From the NCBI RefSeq assembly GCF_019634775.1, contig NZ_JAHCAS010000003.1:177229-241228 (forward strand): a DNA stretch of 64,000 nucleotides. Reading direction: 5' to 3'. The position numbers and the translations under genes were made by a program. The stretch's first letter is position 1. Each line of letters starts with the position of its first letter. The stretch comes from Dokdonella sp. (GTDB lineage: Bacteria; Pseudomonadota; Gammaproteobacteria; Xanthomonadales; Rhodanobacteraceae). The notes under the pieces are model-generated. The model saw only the letters and a list, made by a program, of their open reading frames with translations. It did no database searches and was not told where the DNA came from. Below, one piece after another: positions 9,625 through 19,998 of this stretch.

Positions 9625-10038
9625 ATGAGCGATGATATCCTGCGCGCCGACGCGCGCCTGCGCCGCGTGACCTGGATCGCGCTCGCCGTCGCCGCCGTGC
9701 TGTGTGTGGTCGCCATCCTCGCATTCCAGCGCTGGCTAGCCGGCATCGCCCCGGACATGCCGCTCGAAATGCTGCAGAAATACATCCGCCAGTTCATTGC
9801 ACTCACGGTGACCGGCGTTTCCCTCTGTCTCGCCCTGCTCGCCTGGCTCGCGGCACGCGCCGGCCGCCGCGCCGTGCAGGCACGGCAATGGCCGATACCC
9901 GGCGCGCGCGTCATCCGCGACACGCCGATCCGCCGCGGCGAACCCGCGCAGCGCATCGGCCGTCAGCTGCAGGTGCTCGCGCTGGTGCTGCTGGTGTTCG
10001 CAGCGGGGAGTGCGATGGTGAGTTTGCGCATGTTGTAG
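9625..10038 (+). CDS. small inner-membrane protein of unknown function
   Basis: A 137-residue protein with a strong GGGGAGG ribosome site 5 bases before ATG 9625. Three hydrophobic segments are visible: about residues 15-35 (WIALAVAAVLCVVAILAF), 55-75 (FIALTVTGVSLCLALLAWLA) and 115-135 near the C-terminus (VLALVLLVFAAGSAMVSL). An arginine-rich loop precedes the last helix. No family is recognised. It is transcribed divergently from the CpeT-like lipoprotein gene. Confidence 0.75.
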   Translation: MSDDILRADARLRRVTWIALAVAAVLCVVAILAFQRWLAGIAPDMPLEMLQKYIRQFIALTVTGVSLCLALLAWLAARAGRRAVQARQWPIPGARVIRDTPIRRGEPAQRIGRQLQVLALVLLVFAAGSAMVSLRML

Positions 10039-10041
10039 CCG

Positions 10042-10141
10042 GCAATGGGGAATGGGGAATGGTGAAAAGCAAGGCGCCTTTCTTTCTGCTCCGATTCCCT
10101 GCCCTTCCGTTTCCCCATTCCCTATTCCACATTCCCGGCTC
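10042..10141. repeat. family A intergenic repeat, copy 2
   Basis: Left arm about 10042-10066 (GGCAATGGGGAATGGGGAATGG) and right arm about 10110-10138 (CCCCATTCCCTATTCC, CATTCCCGG). It fills the convergent space between the small membrane-protein gene and the dbpA stop at 10142. The arms could form a transcript hairpin and might act as a bidirectional terminator. Confidence 0.8.
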
Positions 10142-11515
<1,374 letters not shown>

Positions 11516-11542
11516 ATGATCGCATGGCGTGTGCGCGACACG

Positions 11543-11599
11543 ATCGCCCGTGAACGGGCTCCTGCGAAAGTCCCTGCAGGAGCCTCTTCAGGGGCGATT
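11543..11599. repeat. REP-like hairpin, TAGGAGC type (degenerate)
   Basis: An imperfect inverted repeat: ATCGCCCGTGAACGGGCTCCTGC on one side and GCAGGAGCCTCTTCAGGGGCGAT on the other, with a short loop. It is related to the better-conserved copy at 16356-16416. It lies between dbpA and the DUF6164 gene. Confidence 0.7.
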
Positions 11600-11616
11600 C
11601 CTCGCCAATGTTTGCC

Positions 11617-11982
11617 TCACCTCCCGATCAACCAGAACGGCCACAGGCTCAAGGCGATCACGCCGGCGATGGCGGCCAGGATCAGCAACACGCGCAGCGG
11701 CTGCTCCCGCAACTGCGAACGCCACGTGGGCGCCGTGCCGTCCCGGCGCGCCTCGGCGTATTCGCCGCGCGCGCGCTCCCCACGCGCGACCTGATAGTCG
11801 GCCAGCAGCGCCCGCGCGCGCCCCGCTTCGGCTTCGTCGCTGGTCCACAGGGCACCGGCCGAGATGCCCCAGCGGTTCGGTTCGGTCTCGTACCAGGCGA
11901 CGCCGTTCGCCTCGAACAGTGAGCGCACTTCGTCGGCTTCGTCGTCCGGCACGTGGCGCAGGTTGAGCAGTAGGTAGCGCAT
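11617..11982 (-). CDS. DUF6164 family protein
   Basis: A 121-residue protein starting MRYLLLNLRHVPDDEADEV, followed by a region with WYETEPNRWGISAGALW. This pattern is typical of the DUF6164 family found mainly in Xanthomonadales and other gammaproteobacteria. The C-terminus has one transmembrane helix (VLLILAAIAGVIALSLWPFW). The N-terminal part looks like a small ferredoxin-like fold facing the cytoplasm. Function is unknown. The start is ATG 11982; upstream in-frame codons lack family character. Confidence 0.8.
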   Translation of the reverse strand: MRYLLLNLRHVPDDEADEVRSLFEANGVAWYETEPNRWGISAGALWTSDEAEAGRARALLADYQVARGERARGEYAEARRDGTAPTWRSQLREQPLRVLLILAAIAGVIALSLWPFWLIGR

Positions 11983-12061
11983 GCACGCATGGTAGCGCGG
12001 CGCTGATCGGTTTCGCCGCGCGATTCCGTCATGGCCGATGCACCCATCCCAAGGAGCCATC

Positions 12062-13750
12062 ATGAAGTACTTCCACCCTGCCCTGCTCCTGTTCGCCGCC
12101 ATCGCCGGCACACCCCACGCCAACGCCGCCATATTCACCGTCGGCTACGGACCCGACTGCACGCATGCCGGCATCCAGGCCGCGATCGATGCGGCGGCGG
12201 CCAACGGGCCCGCCGAGGACGAGATCCGCGTCGTCGCCAACGAATACACGCTGCAACGCCTCATCATCGCCAACCAATCGCTGGTCCTGACCGGTGGCTG
12301 GGGCAGTTGCGCGACCGATGCCGCCGTGGTCGGCGCCACTGGCCTGATCGGTGGTTTCGAAGCCGGAACTCCGGGCACGAATGCCGTGCTGCGCGTGCAG
12401 GCCGGTGACAGCACGATCCATACCGTCACCGTGCGCCGTTTCGAACTGCGCGACGGCAGCGGCGGCGCCGACGGCAACGGTGGCGGGATCGATGCCTTCG
12501 GCGCACTGCGCCTCGTCCTCGGCGACGTTTCCATTACCGGCAACCACGTCAGCGGTTCCGGCGGCGGAATCTTCCTGCGCGGACCGTCGACCGGCGCCTT
12601 CGGCGGCATTCTCGAACTTGATCCCGGCGTGAACATCCACGCCAACAGTGCCGACCTTTCCGGCGGCGGCATCCATCTCGAGCGCGCCTCGGCACGTATC
12701 CGCGCCGACCGCACCGCGATTTCCGGCAACCGTGCGCTCTACGGTGGCGGTGTCTATGCCAAGGCCGCGTCGATCACGATCGGACGCGGCGGCGGCGATC
12801 CCGATCCACAGAGCGGCGCCAGCGGCCATCGCATCGCCGGCAATCGCGCGCAGGTCGGTGGCGGCGTGTATCTGGAAAACCAGTCGCTGTTCGACGCCAA
12901 CGAACTCCAGCTCGAAGGCAACGTTGCCAGCCAACTCGGCGGCGGCCTCTACGCGATCGGCGCCTCGCAGGTGCAGATCCAGCGCGACTATCCGAATGCT
13001 TTCAAGGTCGAATGCACAGGCAACACCTGTTCGCGCATCGCCTCCAACCAGGCCGGCAACGGCTGTCCCGGCAACGATGGCTTCGGCGGCGGCCTCTATC
13101 TCGACGGCAATTCGCGCGCCTACGTGCGCCAGACCGAGATCGTCGACAACTGCGCCTATGGCTCTCCGGCGATCCAGTCATGGGGTCCGCGACTCGATCT
13201 CGAAGGCGTGCTTGTCGCCAACAACCGCCTGCGCTGGCGGGAAGGTGCGAACTACACCGGGCGTGCGGCGATCAGCTACGCCTCGCGCACCGGCGGTCCC
13301 GACTCGGTCGCGCGCCTGGCCTTCGTCACACTTGCCGGCAACGTCGAAGTGCGCGACGACGGCACGACATCGCCGGCCAACGCGATATCGCAACTCTCCA
13401 ACTTCGGCGCCTGGACCTTCAGCCTCAATGGCCTGGTGACGGCCGACCCGGTACCGGGCGCGGTCGCCTCGTTCGGTGCCTGCAATCGCCAGAACGTCGC
13501 GCTGTCGAGCTTTGCCGATGCGGCCGGTGGCGACTTCCGCCCACGTATCGGCGGCGGCCTGGTCGATGCCTGTGCCGTCGCGGAGTCCAGCCACGAGTAT
13601 CGCGACCCGCGACTGGTCGTGCGCTGCACCGACCATCCGCAGCAAGCCGATCAGGGCGGCAGTTGCGACATCGGCGCCTACGAGGCAGTCCATCTCGCTC
13701 CCGAGGATCGCCTGTTCGCCAACGGTTTCGAGGCCACGCCGATGCCTTGA
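12062..13750 (+). CDS. secreted right-handed beta-helix protein with C-terminal NGFE tail
   Basis: A 562-residue exported protein. Signal peptide: residues 1 to about 22 (MKYFHPALLLFAAIAG, cleavage after HANA). The body has repeated short strands with GGGI/GGGV turns and N-rich ladders (ITGNHVSGSGGGIF, GNRALYGGGVY, GNRAQVGGGVYL), the mark of pectate-lyase-like parallel beta-helices of the polymorphic outer-membrane/choice-of-anchor type. Catalytic residues cannot be assigned. The final residues, DRLFANGFEATPMP, share the short tail seen in four other secreted proteins of this window. Start ATG 12062 is preceded by AAGGAG. Confidence 0.85.
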   Translation: MKYFHPALLLFAAIAGTPHANAAIFTVGYGPDCTHAGIQAAIDAAAANGPAEDEIRVVANEYTLQRLIIANQSLVLTGGWGSCATDAAVVGATGLIGGFEAGTPGTNAVLRVQAGDSTIHTVTVRRFELRDGSGGADGNGGGIDAFGALRLVLGDVSITGNHVSGSGGGIFLRGPSTGAFGGILELDPGVNIHANSADLSGGGIHLERASARIRADRTAISGNRALYGGGVYAKAASITIGRGGGDPDPQSGASGHRIAGNRAQVGGGVYLENQSLFDANELQLEGNVASQLGGGLYAIGASQVQIQRDYPNAFKVECTGNTCSRIASNQAGNGCPGNDGFGGGLYLDGNSRAYVRQTEIVDNCAYGSPAIQSWGPRLDLEGVLVANNRLRWREGANYTGRAAISYASRTGGPDSVARLAFVTLAGNVEVRDDGTTSPANAISQLSNFGAWTFSLNGLVTADPVPGAVASFGACNRQNVALSSFADAAGGDFRPRIGGGLVDACAVAESSHEYRDPRLVVRCTDHPQQADQGGSCDIGAYEAVHLAPEDRLFANGFEATPMP

Positions 13751-13846
13751 TACGCGCCGGGTGAGGCAGCGGCGGCTTGCATCGCCCTGCCCTTCGGCCA
13801 ATCCTCGCGAATCCGCTCACAGGTCCGGATCAGGGCCGTCCATCGC

Positions 13847-14734
13847 ATGAAGCGCACTGCCACCATCGAAACCGATACCAGTCCCGCCAGCACCGTGCAC
13901 TTGCGGCCCGGACCGTGGAACACCGTGTTCGAGGCCGTGTGCGCGCATTTTCCACGCATCCCGGTGGAAACCTGGCGAGCGCGCTTCGCGCGCGGACGCG
14001 TGCTCGACGAGGATGGAGCGCCAGTCATCGCCGACCATCCGCATCGACCAGGCCTGTGCCTGCGCTACTTCCGTGAAGTCGAGGACGAGGCGCTGATCCC
14101 GTTCGTCGAGTCGATCGTGCACGCCGACGAGCACCTGGTCGTCGCCGACAAGCCGCATTTCCTGCCGGTCGCTCCGACCGGGCGCCATGTCAGCGAAACG
14201 CTGCTGACGCGCCTGGTGCGACGACTGGGCAACCGCGATCTCGTGCCGCTGCACCGCATCGACCGCGACACGGCCGGGCTCGTGCTGTTCTCGGCCGATC
14301 GTTCGACGCGTGCACGCTACCAGCGCCTGTTCCGCGAGCGCGCGATCGCCAAGCACTACGAGGCGCTGGCGCCGCCGCTGGAACGTCTCGACTTCCCGCT
14401 CGTGCATCGCTCGCACCTCGTCGCCGGCACGCCGTTCTTCCGCATGCAGGAGATCAACGGCACGCCGAACAGCGAAACCCGCATCGACGTGATCGAGCGC
14501 GGGCCGTCACTGTGGCGCTACGCGCTGCAACCCATCACGGGCCGCAAGCACCAATTGCGCGTGCACATGGCAGCACTCGGCGCGCCGATCGCCGACGACG
14601 CGTTCTATCCCGAGCTGCGGGCAGTCGATCCGGACGATTTCTCGCGACCATTGCGCCTGCTCGCGCGCGTGCTCGCCTTCACCGATCCGCTCGACGGCCG
14701 GCTGCGGCGGTTCGAGAGCCGCCTCGCGTTGTAG
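13847..14734 (+). CDS. RluA-family pseudouridine synthase
   Basis: A 295-residue RNA pseudouridine synthase. The catalytic motif HRIDRDTAGLVLFS contains the essential aspartate, and GRKHQLRVHMAALG matches the conserved RluA C-terminal region. The N-terminal about 90 residues may hold a reduced S4-like or accessory region rather than a canonical S4 domain. The closest functional types are the TruC/RluA/RluE-like enzymes sometimes annotated pseudouridylate synthase in xanthomonads; the RNA target cannot be determined from sequence. Confidence 0.9.
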   Translation: MKRTATIETDTSPASTVHLRPGPWNTVFEAVCAHFPRIPVETWRARFARGRVLDEDGAPVIADHPHRPGLCLRYFREVEDEALIPFVESIVHADEHLVVADKPHFLPVAPTGRHVSETLLTRLVRRLGNRDLVPLHRIDRDTAGLVLFSADRSTRARYQRLFRERAIAKHYEALAPPLERLDFPLVHRSHLVAGTPFFRMQEINGTPNSETRIDVIERGPSLWRYALQPITGRKHQLRVHMAALGAPIADDAFYPELRAVDPDDFSRPLRLLARVLAFTDPLDGRLRRFESRLAL

Positions 14735-14783
14735 AATGCCGGCCTTTTTCGCGGGCACCGATCGCCCGCCCAGCGGAGGCACG

Positions 14784-15554
14784 ATGCACCTCGATCAGGT
14801 CAAGGCCGTCGTCACCGGCGGCGTCTCGGGACTCGGCCTCGCCGTTGCCCGCCACATCGTCGGTCATGGCGGCAAGGTCGTGCTGTTCGACGTCAACGAC
14901 GACAAGGGCGCCGCCGCCGTCGCCGAACTCGGCGCGGCGAACGCGCGCTACCTGCCCACTGACGTCACCGACGAAGCCGTCGTTGCGGCCAACATCGCCG
15001 ATGCGAAGACCTTCCTCGGCGGCCTCAATGTCGCCGTCAACTGCGCCGGCATCCTCGGCGCCGGCCGCGTGCTCGGCCGCGAGGCACCGATGCCGCTCGC
15101 ACAGTTCCGCACAACTGTCATGGTCAACCTGGTCGGCAGCTTCAACGTCGCCAAGGCCGCCGCCGACGCGATGCAAGCGAATGCCGCCGGCGACGACGGC
15201 GAGCGTGGCGTCATCATCAACACCGCCTCGGTCGCCGCCTACGACGGCCAGATCGGCCAGGCCGCCTACTCGGCCTCGAAGGGCGGCGTGGTCGGCATGA
15301 CCCTGCCGATGGCGCGGGAACTGGCCCGCTTCGGCATCCGCGTCATGACGGTCGCGCCAGGCATCTTCTGGACACCGATGGTCGACGGCATGCCGGCGGC
15401 CGTGCAGGAATCGCTCAACGCCTCGATCCCGTTCCCCTCGCGTCTCGGCCGGGCTGATGAGTTCGCCGCCCTTGTCGCCCACATCATCGGCAACCGCTAC
15501 CTCAATGGCGAAACGATCCGCCTCGACGGCGCGGTGAGGTTGGCACCGAAATAG
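14784..15554 (+). CDS. SDR-family 3-hydroxyacyl-CoA dehydrogenase (HSD17B10-like)
   Basis: A 256-residue short-chain dehydrogenase. Cofactor motif TGGVSGLG is at residues 11-18, NCAGI follows in the middle, and the catalytic Ser...YSASK set is present ([23 protein letters not shown], seen as separate serine and YxxxK elements). The stretches [15 protein letters not shown] and [16 protein letters not shown] resemble 3-hydroxy-2-methylbutyryl-CoA dehydrogenase/type 2 hydroxyacyl-CoA dehydrogenase, which act in isoleucine and fatty-acid breakdown. It stands alone between the RluA-type gene and efpL. Confidence 0.85.
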   Translation: MHLDQVKAVVTGGVSGLGLAVARHIVGHGGKVVLFDVNDDKGAAAVAELGAANARYLPTDVTDEAVVAANIADAKTFLGGLNVAVNCAGILGAGRVLGREAPMPLAQFRTTVMVNLVGSFNVAKAAADAMQANAAGDDGERGVIINTASVAAYDGQIGQAAYSASKGGVVGMTLPMARELARFGIRVMTVAPGIFWTPMVDGMPAAVQESLNASIPFPSRLGRADEFAALVAHIIGNRYLNGETIRLDGAVRLAPK

Positions 15555-15661
15555 CCGGGAATCGGGAATGGCGAATGGGGAATCGCAAGAGCCCCACCAC
15601 TCCCGCACCGCGTTCAGTTTCTGCTTTCAACCATTCCCTATTCCCCATTCCCGATTCCCTC
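15555..15661. repeat. family A intergenic repeat, copy 3
   Basis: Left arm 15555-15586 (GGGAATCGGGAATGGCGAAT, GGGGAATCGC) and right arm about 15630-15660 (CCATTCCCTATTCC, CCATTCCCGATTCCC). It occupies the whole gap between the SDR gene and efpL and ends 6 bases before the efpL ATG, leaving no clear Shine-Dalgarno site. Confidence 0.85.
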
Positions 15662-15666
15662 CAAAA

Positions 15667-16230
15667 ATGAAAGCCGCAGACATCAAGAAGGGCAATGTCG
15701 TCGAACACGACGGCAAGGTCTACCAGATCCGCGACATCGAACGCAGCTCGCCGCAGGGCCGTGGCGGCAACGTCACGTTCCGTTTCGTCATGTACAGCGT
15801 GCCGGGCGGCAACAAGCTCGACATCTCGCTGCGTGCCGACGACGACCTCAAGGAAACCGAACTGACGCGCCGTCCGGTCTCGTTCTCGTACAAGGACGGT
15901 GACGCCTTCGTGTTCATGGACAACGAGGACTACACGCAGTACACGCTCGACGCCTCGACTGTCGGCGACGCTGCCGGCTACATCGTCGACGGCATCGAAG
16001 GCTGTTACGTGCAGCTCATCGACGACGCCCCGGTCGCCCTGCAGCTGCCACAGAGCGTGATCCTGGAAATCGTCGACACCGCCCCCGAACTCAAGGGCGC
16101 CAGCGCAACCAAGCGCACCAAGCCGGCCAAGCTCTCGACCGGCATCGAGATCCAGGTGCCGGAGTACATCACCAACGGCGAGAAGGTGTGGGTCAACACC
16201 ACGACCGGGGAATTCTCGGGTAGAGCCTGA
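15667..16230 (+). CDS. efpL: EF-P-like translation factor EfpL (YeiP)
   Basis: A three-domain OB-fold factor of 187 residues that relieves ribosome stalling at proline-rich and related motifs. The tip loop of domain I reads RSSPQGRGG with Arg32, the arginine that marks EfpL/YeiP, rather than the modified lysine loop of EF-P. The stretches [35 protein letters not shown] and [17 protein letters not shown] match YeiP along its length. The start is ATG 15667. No purine-rich ribosome site is visible because repeat A3 abuts the start. Confidence 0.93.
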   Translation: MKAADIKKGNVVEHDGKVYQIRDIERSSPQGRGGNVTFRFVMYSVPGGNKLDISLRADDDLKETELTRRPVSFSYKDGDAFVFMDNEDYTQYTLDASTVGDAAGYIVDGIEGCYVQLIDDAPVALQLPQSVILEIVDTAPELKGASATKRTKPAKLSTGIEIQVPEYITNGEKVWVNTTTGEFSGRA

Positions 16231-16271
16231 CGCTTGCACCGATGCCCTCAGGCATCGGTGCGTCAGGCTCT
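16222..16271 (+). terminator. long hairpin overlapping the efpL stop codon
   Basis: AGAGCCTGACG plus CACCGATGCC on the left (separated by a CTTG bulge) pairs with GGCATCGGTG plus CGTCAGGCTCT on the right, loop CTCA. The stem is 21 bp and includes the efpL TGA. No U-run follows, so rho-independent termination is uncertain; mRNA 3'-end protection is also possible. Confidence 0.65.
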
Positions 16272-16355
16272 GGTAAGACAGGATGTCGAACGGGTCGCGT
16301 TCCAGGGACGGCTGCTTGGTCCAGTCCCGATTGCGCTTTCACGAGCGCCGTCCAG

Positions 16356-16416
16356 ATCGCCCCTGAAGGGGCTCCTACATCGCTTCGTTTGCCGTAGGAG
16401 CCCCTTCAGGGGCGAT
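16356..16416. repeat. REP hairpin, TAGGAGC type
   Basis: A near-perfect inverted repeat: ATCGCCCCTGAAGGGG then CTCCTAC (16356-16378), and GTAGGAGCCCC then TTCAGGGGCGAT (16394-16416). This is the common proteobacterial REP palindrome type. It lies in the 283-bp convergent gap between efpL and htpG, where no gene is seen. Confidence 0.85.
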
Positions 16417-16513
16417 GCTTTTCGCCATCGCCCGGGTAACGGTTGAATGCGACCCGCGGTGGCTCCAGCATTTTAGCCGCGAGCCACCCATAGGGCGCAT
16501 CCCCGAAACGGCA

Positions 16514-18382
16514 TCACCCCACCGACGCCCCCAACAAAACCCGGTTCACGCGCTGCACGAAGGCCGCGGGGTCGTCGAGCTGGGCGCCCTCGGCGATCTG
16601 GGCCTGCTCGAGCAGCAGCAGGGCGAGGTCTTCGCCACGCGCGGCGTCGTTCTCCGCTTCGAAACGCTTGACCAGTGCATGCGCCGGATTGATCTCGAGC
16701 ACCGGCGCACTGCCCGGCACGTCGTGACCGGCCTGCTTGAGCATGCGCTTGAGATGCAGGGCCATGTCGTATTCGTCGAGCACGAGGCAGGACGGAGAGT
16801 CGGTCAGGCGCTTGCTGACCTTGACCTCGCTGACACGCTCACCAAGCACCTCCTTGAGTCGCGCGACGACGCCCGCAGCAGCCTGCTCGGCGGCCTTGTG
16901 CTGCTCGCCGGCCGCGGCATCGAGTTCGATGTCACCCTTGCCGACATGGCGCAGCTTCCGCCCGGAGTACTCGGTGAGATAGCCGGCCATCCATTCGTCG
17001 ATGCGGTCAGACATCAGCAGTACCTCGACGCCCTTGGCCTTGAGCGCCTCGAGCTGCGGACTGCCCTTGGCCGCGGCGTATGAATCGGCCGTGATATACC
17101 AGATCACCTCTTGGCCGACCGCCATGCGGCCGACGTAGTCGTCGAGCGACACGGTCGGCGCCGCGCCGTCGGACTTCGTCGAGGCGAAACGCAGCAGTCT
17201 GGCGATGCGCTCGCGGTTGGTCGCATCTTCGGCAATGCCTTCCTTGAGCACGCTGCCGAACGCGGCCCAGAAGGTCGCGTACTGCTCGGTCTCGTCACGC
17301 GCGAGCTTGTCGAGCAGGTCGAGCACGCGTTTCGTGCAGGCGCCACGGATACGCTCGACCTGGCGGTTCTGCTGCAGGATTTCGCGGCTGACGTTGAGCG
17401 GCAGATCGTCGGAATCGACCACGCCGCGCACGAAACGCAGGTAGGCGGGCAGCAGTTGCTCGCTGGCGTCCATGATGAAGACGCGGCGGATGTACAGCTT
17501 CAGCCCCTTGCGCTCGTCGCGCGCGTTGCCGAAGTCGAACGGCGCCTTGGCCGGAACATAAAGCAGCGAGGTGAAGTTCTGGTTGCCCTCGACACGGTTG
17601 TGCGTCCACGCCAGCGGGTCACCGAAATCGTGGGTCAAGGTCTTGTAGAACGCCCGGTAGTCGTCGTCGGAGAGTTCACTCTTCGGTTTCGTCCACAGGG
17701 CCGACGCGGAATTGATCGTGCCCCATTCGCCGGTTGGCTTGCCGTCTTCCTGCTTGCGCATGCGGATCGGGAAGGCGATGTGCTCGGAATAGCGTCCGAC
17801 CAGGCTGCGGATCGTCCAGTCCTGCAGGAACTCGTCTTCGTCAGGCTTCAGGTGCAGGGTGACCGTGGTTCCGCGCGCGGGCAGATCGACGTCGGCCAAC
17901 GAATACTCGCCCTTGCCGTCGCTCTCCCAGCGCACGCCTTGGGCCATGCCGGCGCGACGGCTGCTCACGCTTACACGATCGGCGACGACGAATGCCGAAT
18001 AAAAACCGACGCCGAACTGGCCGATCAGGTTGGCCTCGCCCTTGCGCTCGCCCAGCGATTCGAGATAACGGCGCGTGCCGGAACTGGCTATCGTGCCAAG
18101 ATTGGCGACGATCTCGTCGCGGCTCATGCCGATTCCGTTGTCGCGCACGCTCAGCGTGCGCGCCTCGCGGTCGACGCTGATCTCGATGCGCAGTTCGGCA
18201 TCGTCGGCGAGCAGGTCCGGACTGGCGATCGCCTCGAAGCGCAGCTTGTCGCAGGCGTCGGAAGCATTCGAAACGAGCTCGCGCAGGAAGATCTCCTTGT
18301 GCGAATACAGCGAATGAGTGACGAGGTGGAGGACCTGGGCGACCTCGGCCTCGAACTTGCGGGTTTCGGTGGTGACACTCAT
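16514..18382 (-). CDS. htpG: molecular chaperone HtpG (Hsp90)
   Basis: An ATP-dependent Hsp90 chaperone of 622 residues, the usual HtpG length. The GHKL ATPase domain carries YSHKEIFLRELVSNASDACDK, IRDNGIGM-type VRDNGIGMS and GQFGVGFYSAF. The middle domain has RVFIMD, LPAYLRFVRGVVDS and LPLNVSREILQ. The C-terminal dimerisation domain ends normally. No heat-shock promoter could be picked out with confidence in the 424-bp upstream gap. Confidence 0.97.
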   Translation of the reverse strand: MSVTTETRKFEAEVAQVLHLVTHSLYSHKEIFLRELVSNASDACDKLRFEAIASPDLLADDAELRIEISVDREARTLSVRDNGIGMSRDEIVANLGTIASSGTRRYLESLGERKGEANLIGQFGVGFYSAFVVADRVSVSSRRAGMAQGVRWESDGKGEYSLADVDLPARGTTVTLHLKPDEDEFLQDWTIRSLVGRYSEHIAFPIRMRKQEDGKPTGEWGTINSASALWTKPKSELSDDDYRAFYKTLTHDFGDPLAWTHNRVEGNQNFTSLLYVPAKAPFDFGNARDERKGLKLYIRRVFIMDASEQLLPAYLRFVRGVVDSDDLPLNVSREILQQNRQVERIRGACTKRVLDLLDKLARDETEQYATFWAAFGSVLKEGIAEDATNRERIARLLRFASTKSDGAAPTVSLDDYVGRMAVGQEVIWYITADSYAAAKGSPQLEALKAKGVEVLLMSDRIDEWMAGYLTEYSGRKLRHVGKGDIELDAAAGEQHKAAEQAAAGVVARLKEVLGERVSEVKVSKRLTDSPSCLVLDEYDMALHLKRMLKQAGHDVPGSAPVLEINPAHALVKRFEAENDAARGEDLALLLLEQAQIAEGAQLDDPAAFVQRVNRVLLGASVG

Positions 18383-18599
18383 GGCGGGAGCCTCGGCGAC
18401 GGAATCCTGGCCGGCGTATGGGGATGCCGCGCGGCGGATTCAATGCTGCAGCGGCGCCAGTGATGCTTCCGACACCCAGCGCAATCGCGGCGCGCTCCCA
18501 ACCAGGATGGGTTCGCTTCCGGCGGCACCCACCGAGCCGGTCGCAGCTCCCGCCCGGCGAAATCCAGGCAACGTTGCGAAGTGCAGGCAGGCTGTCGAG

Positions 18600-18668
18600 C
18601 CGGCGCAGCGCCGGGCTGCGCCCGCACAGGACGGTGACGCCGTTGCGGAAAGGATCAGAGCATTCCTG
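18600..18668 (+). repeat. family B repeat, copy 1
   Basis: CAGGACGGTGACGCCGTTG followed by CGGAAAGGATCAGAGCATTCC, preceded by a GC-rich CGGCGCAGCGCCGGGC palindrome. It matches the reverse complement of the copy at 36361-36480. It lies in the 424-bp space between htpG and rplS (18383-18806). Apart from this repeat and the rplS terminator, no gene is supported in that space. Confidence 0.75.
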
Positions 18669-18732
18669 GGACAGGTCCGGATGTGGGCGCGCGGAACGTG
18701 CCGCGACACACCCAGCCGGTGTGCCGACGCGA

Positions 18733-18763
18733 AAAAGACGAAGCCGCCTTGCGGCGGCTTCGT
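18733..18763 (-). terminator. rho-independent terminator of rpsP-rimM-trmD-rplS
   Basis: On the minus strand, CGAAGCCGCC, loop GCAA, GGCGGCTTCG, then TCTTTTTCG. A 10-bp GC-rich stem and T-run lie about 45 bp after the rplS stop. Confidence 0.9.
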
Positions 18764-18806
18764 GTTGGCGCAGACCTGCTGAAACGGAGGCGAACCCCCG
18801 TTGCGG

Positions 18807-19169
18807 TCAATCCTGACCGGCGTGGACGCTGAGGTCTTCCTTGATGCGCGCGGCCTTGCCCTGCAGGTCACGCAGGTAATAGAGCTTGGCGCCACGCACC
18901 GAACCGCGACGCTTGACCACGACCGATTCAATCACCGGGCTGTGGGTCTGGAACACGCGCTCGACACCGGTGCCGTGCGAGATCTTGCGCACCGTGAAGG
19001 CCGAGTTGAGGCCGGCGTTCTTCTTGGCGATGACCACGCCCTCGTAGGCTTGCACGCGCTCGCGATTGCCTTCCTTCACCTTGACGTTGACGACGACGGT
19101 GTCGCCCGGGCTGAACGCCGGCAGGTTGCGGGTGATCTGGGCGGCTTCGAATTGCTGGAGGAGGTTCAT
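18807..19169 (-). CDS. rplS: 50S ribosomal protein L19
   Basis: L19 sits at the 30S-50S interface. The 120-residue protein contains [26 protein letters not shown] and [23 protein letters not shown] in pieces, and [16 protein letters not shown], all typical. ATG 19169 ([11 protein letters not shown]) is chosen; four in-frame codons upstream there is a TTG that would add TTG-GTG-AAC-GCC. The GGTG of that stretch serves as the ribosome site for the ATG. It is last in the conserved rpsP operon. Confidence 0.96.
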   Translation of the reverse strand: MNLLQQFEAAQITRNLPAFSPGDTVVVNVKVKEGNRERVQAYEGVVIAKKNAGLNSAFTVRKISHGTGVERVFQTHSPVIESVVVKRRGSVRGAKLYYLRDLQGKAARIKEDLSVHAGQD

Positions 19170-19221
19170 GGCGTTCACCAATGTCGTCGATTGTCTTCGT
19201 GCGCGGCCGCAGCCGCCGTGA

Positions 19222-19974
19222 TTATTCGTGTTTCATCCCCGCCCGGTGCTCGCGGCGGAATTCTTCGAGCAGCGCCTGTGATTCCTCATCGAGACTCACA
19301 CGCGCCAACAAGTCCGGGCGTCGCAGCCAGGTGCGTCCGAGCGCCTGCTTGCGTCGCCAGCGGCGGATCGCCGCGTGATCACCCGACAGCAGCACGGCCG
19401 GCACCTCGCCGAACGCGTCGCTGACGGGGCGCGTGTAGTGCGGGCAGTCGAGCAGGCCTTCCGCGAAGGAGTCCTGCTCGGCGGACTGCGCGTCGTTGAG
19501 CGCGCCATCCTGCAATCGCCCGACCGCGTCGATCACGACCGCCGCCGCCAGTTCGCCACCCGAGAGCACGTAGTCGCCGATCGAGATCTCCTCGTCGACC
19601 ATCGCCTCGAGCAGGCGCTCATCCACACCTTCGTAGCGTCCGCACAGCAGGATCAAGCGCTCCCTGCGTGCGTAATCCGCCACTTTTTCCTGGCTGAGCC
19701 GCACACCCTGTGGGCTCGTGTACACCACCTTCGCCGGGCCGGCCGCGGCGCGCACCGCCTCGATCGCGGTGCGCAGCGGCTCGATCGCCATCAGCATCCC
19801 CGGACCGCCGCCGAAAGGCCGCGAATCGACCGTGCGATGGTTGTCGGTGGCGAAATCGCGCGGGTTCCATGTCCGCACGTCGAGCAAGCCACGCTCCTGC
19901 GCCCTGCCGACCACGCCAATCCGGGCGCAGCCTTCGATGAACTCGGGAAACAGCGTGATGACGTCGATGCGCAT
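19222..19974 (-). CDS. trmD: tRNA (guanine(37)-N1)-methyltransferase
   Basis: TrmD methylates G37 of tRNAs reading CNN codons and prevents frameshifting. The 250-residue SPOUT/trefoil-knot enzyme begins [12 protein letters not shown] and shows the SAM knot motifs [11 protein letters not shown] and [17 protein letters not shown], plus the C-terminal [21 protein letters not shown] in separate stretches. It follows rimM with a 24-bp gap. Confidence 0.97.
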   Translation of the reverse strand: MRIDVITLFPEFIEGCARIGVVGRAQERGLLDVRTWNPRDFATDNHRTVDSRPFGGGPGMLMAIEPLRTAIEAVRAAAGPAKVVYTSPQGVRLSQEKVADYARRERLILLCGRYEGVDERLLEAMVDEEISIGDYVLSGGELAAAVVIDAVGRLQDGALNDAQSAEQDSFAEGLLDCPHYTRPVSDAFGEVPAVLLSGDHAAIRRWRRKQALGRTWLRRPDLLARVSLDEESQALLEEFRREHRAGMKHE

Positions 19975-19998
19975 CGCGCGATGTCCCGTGGTTGGCCG

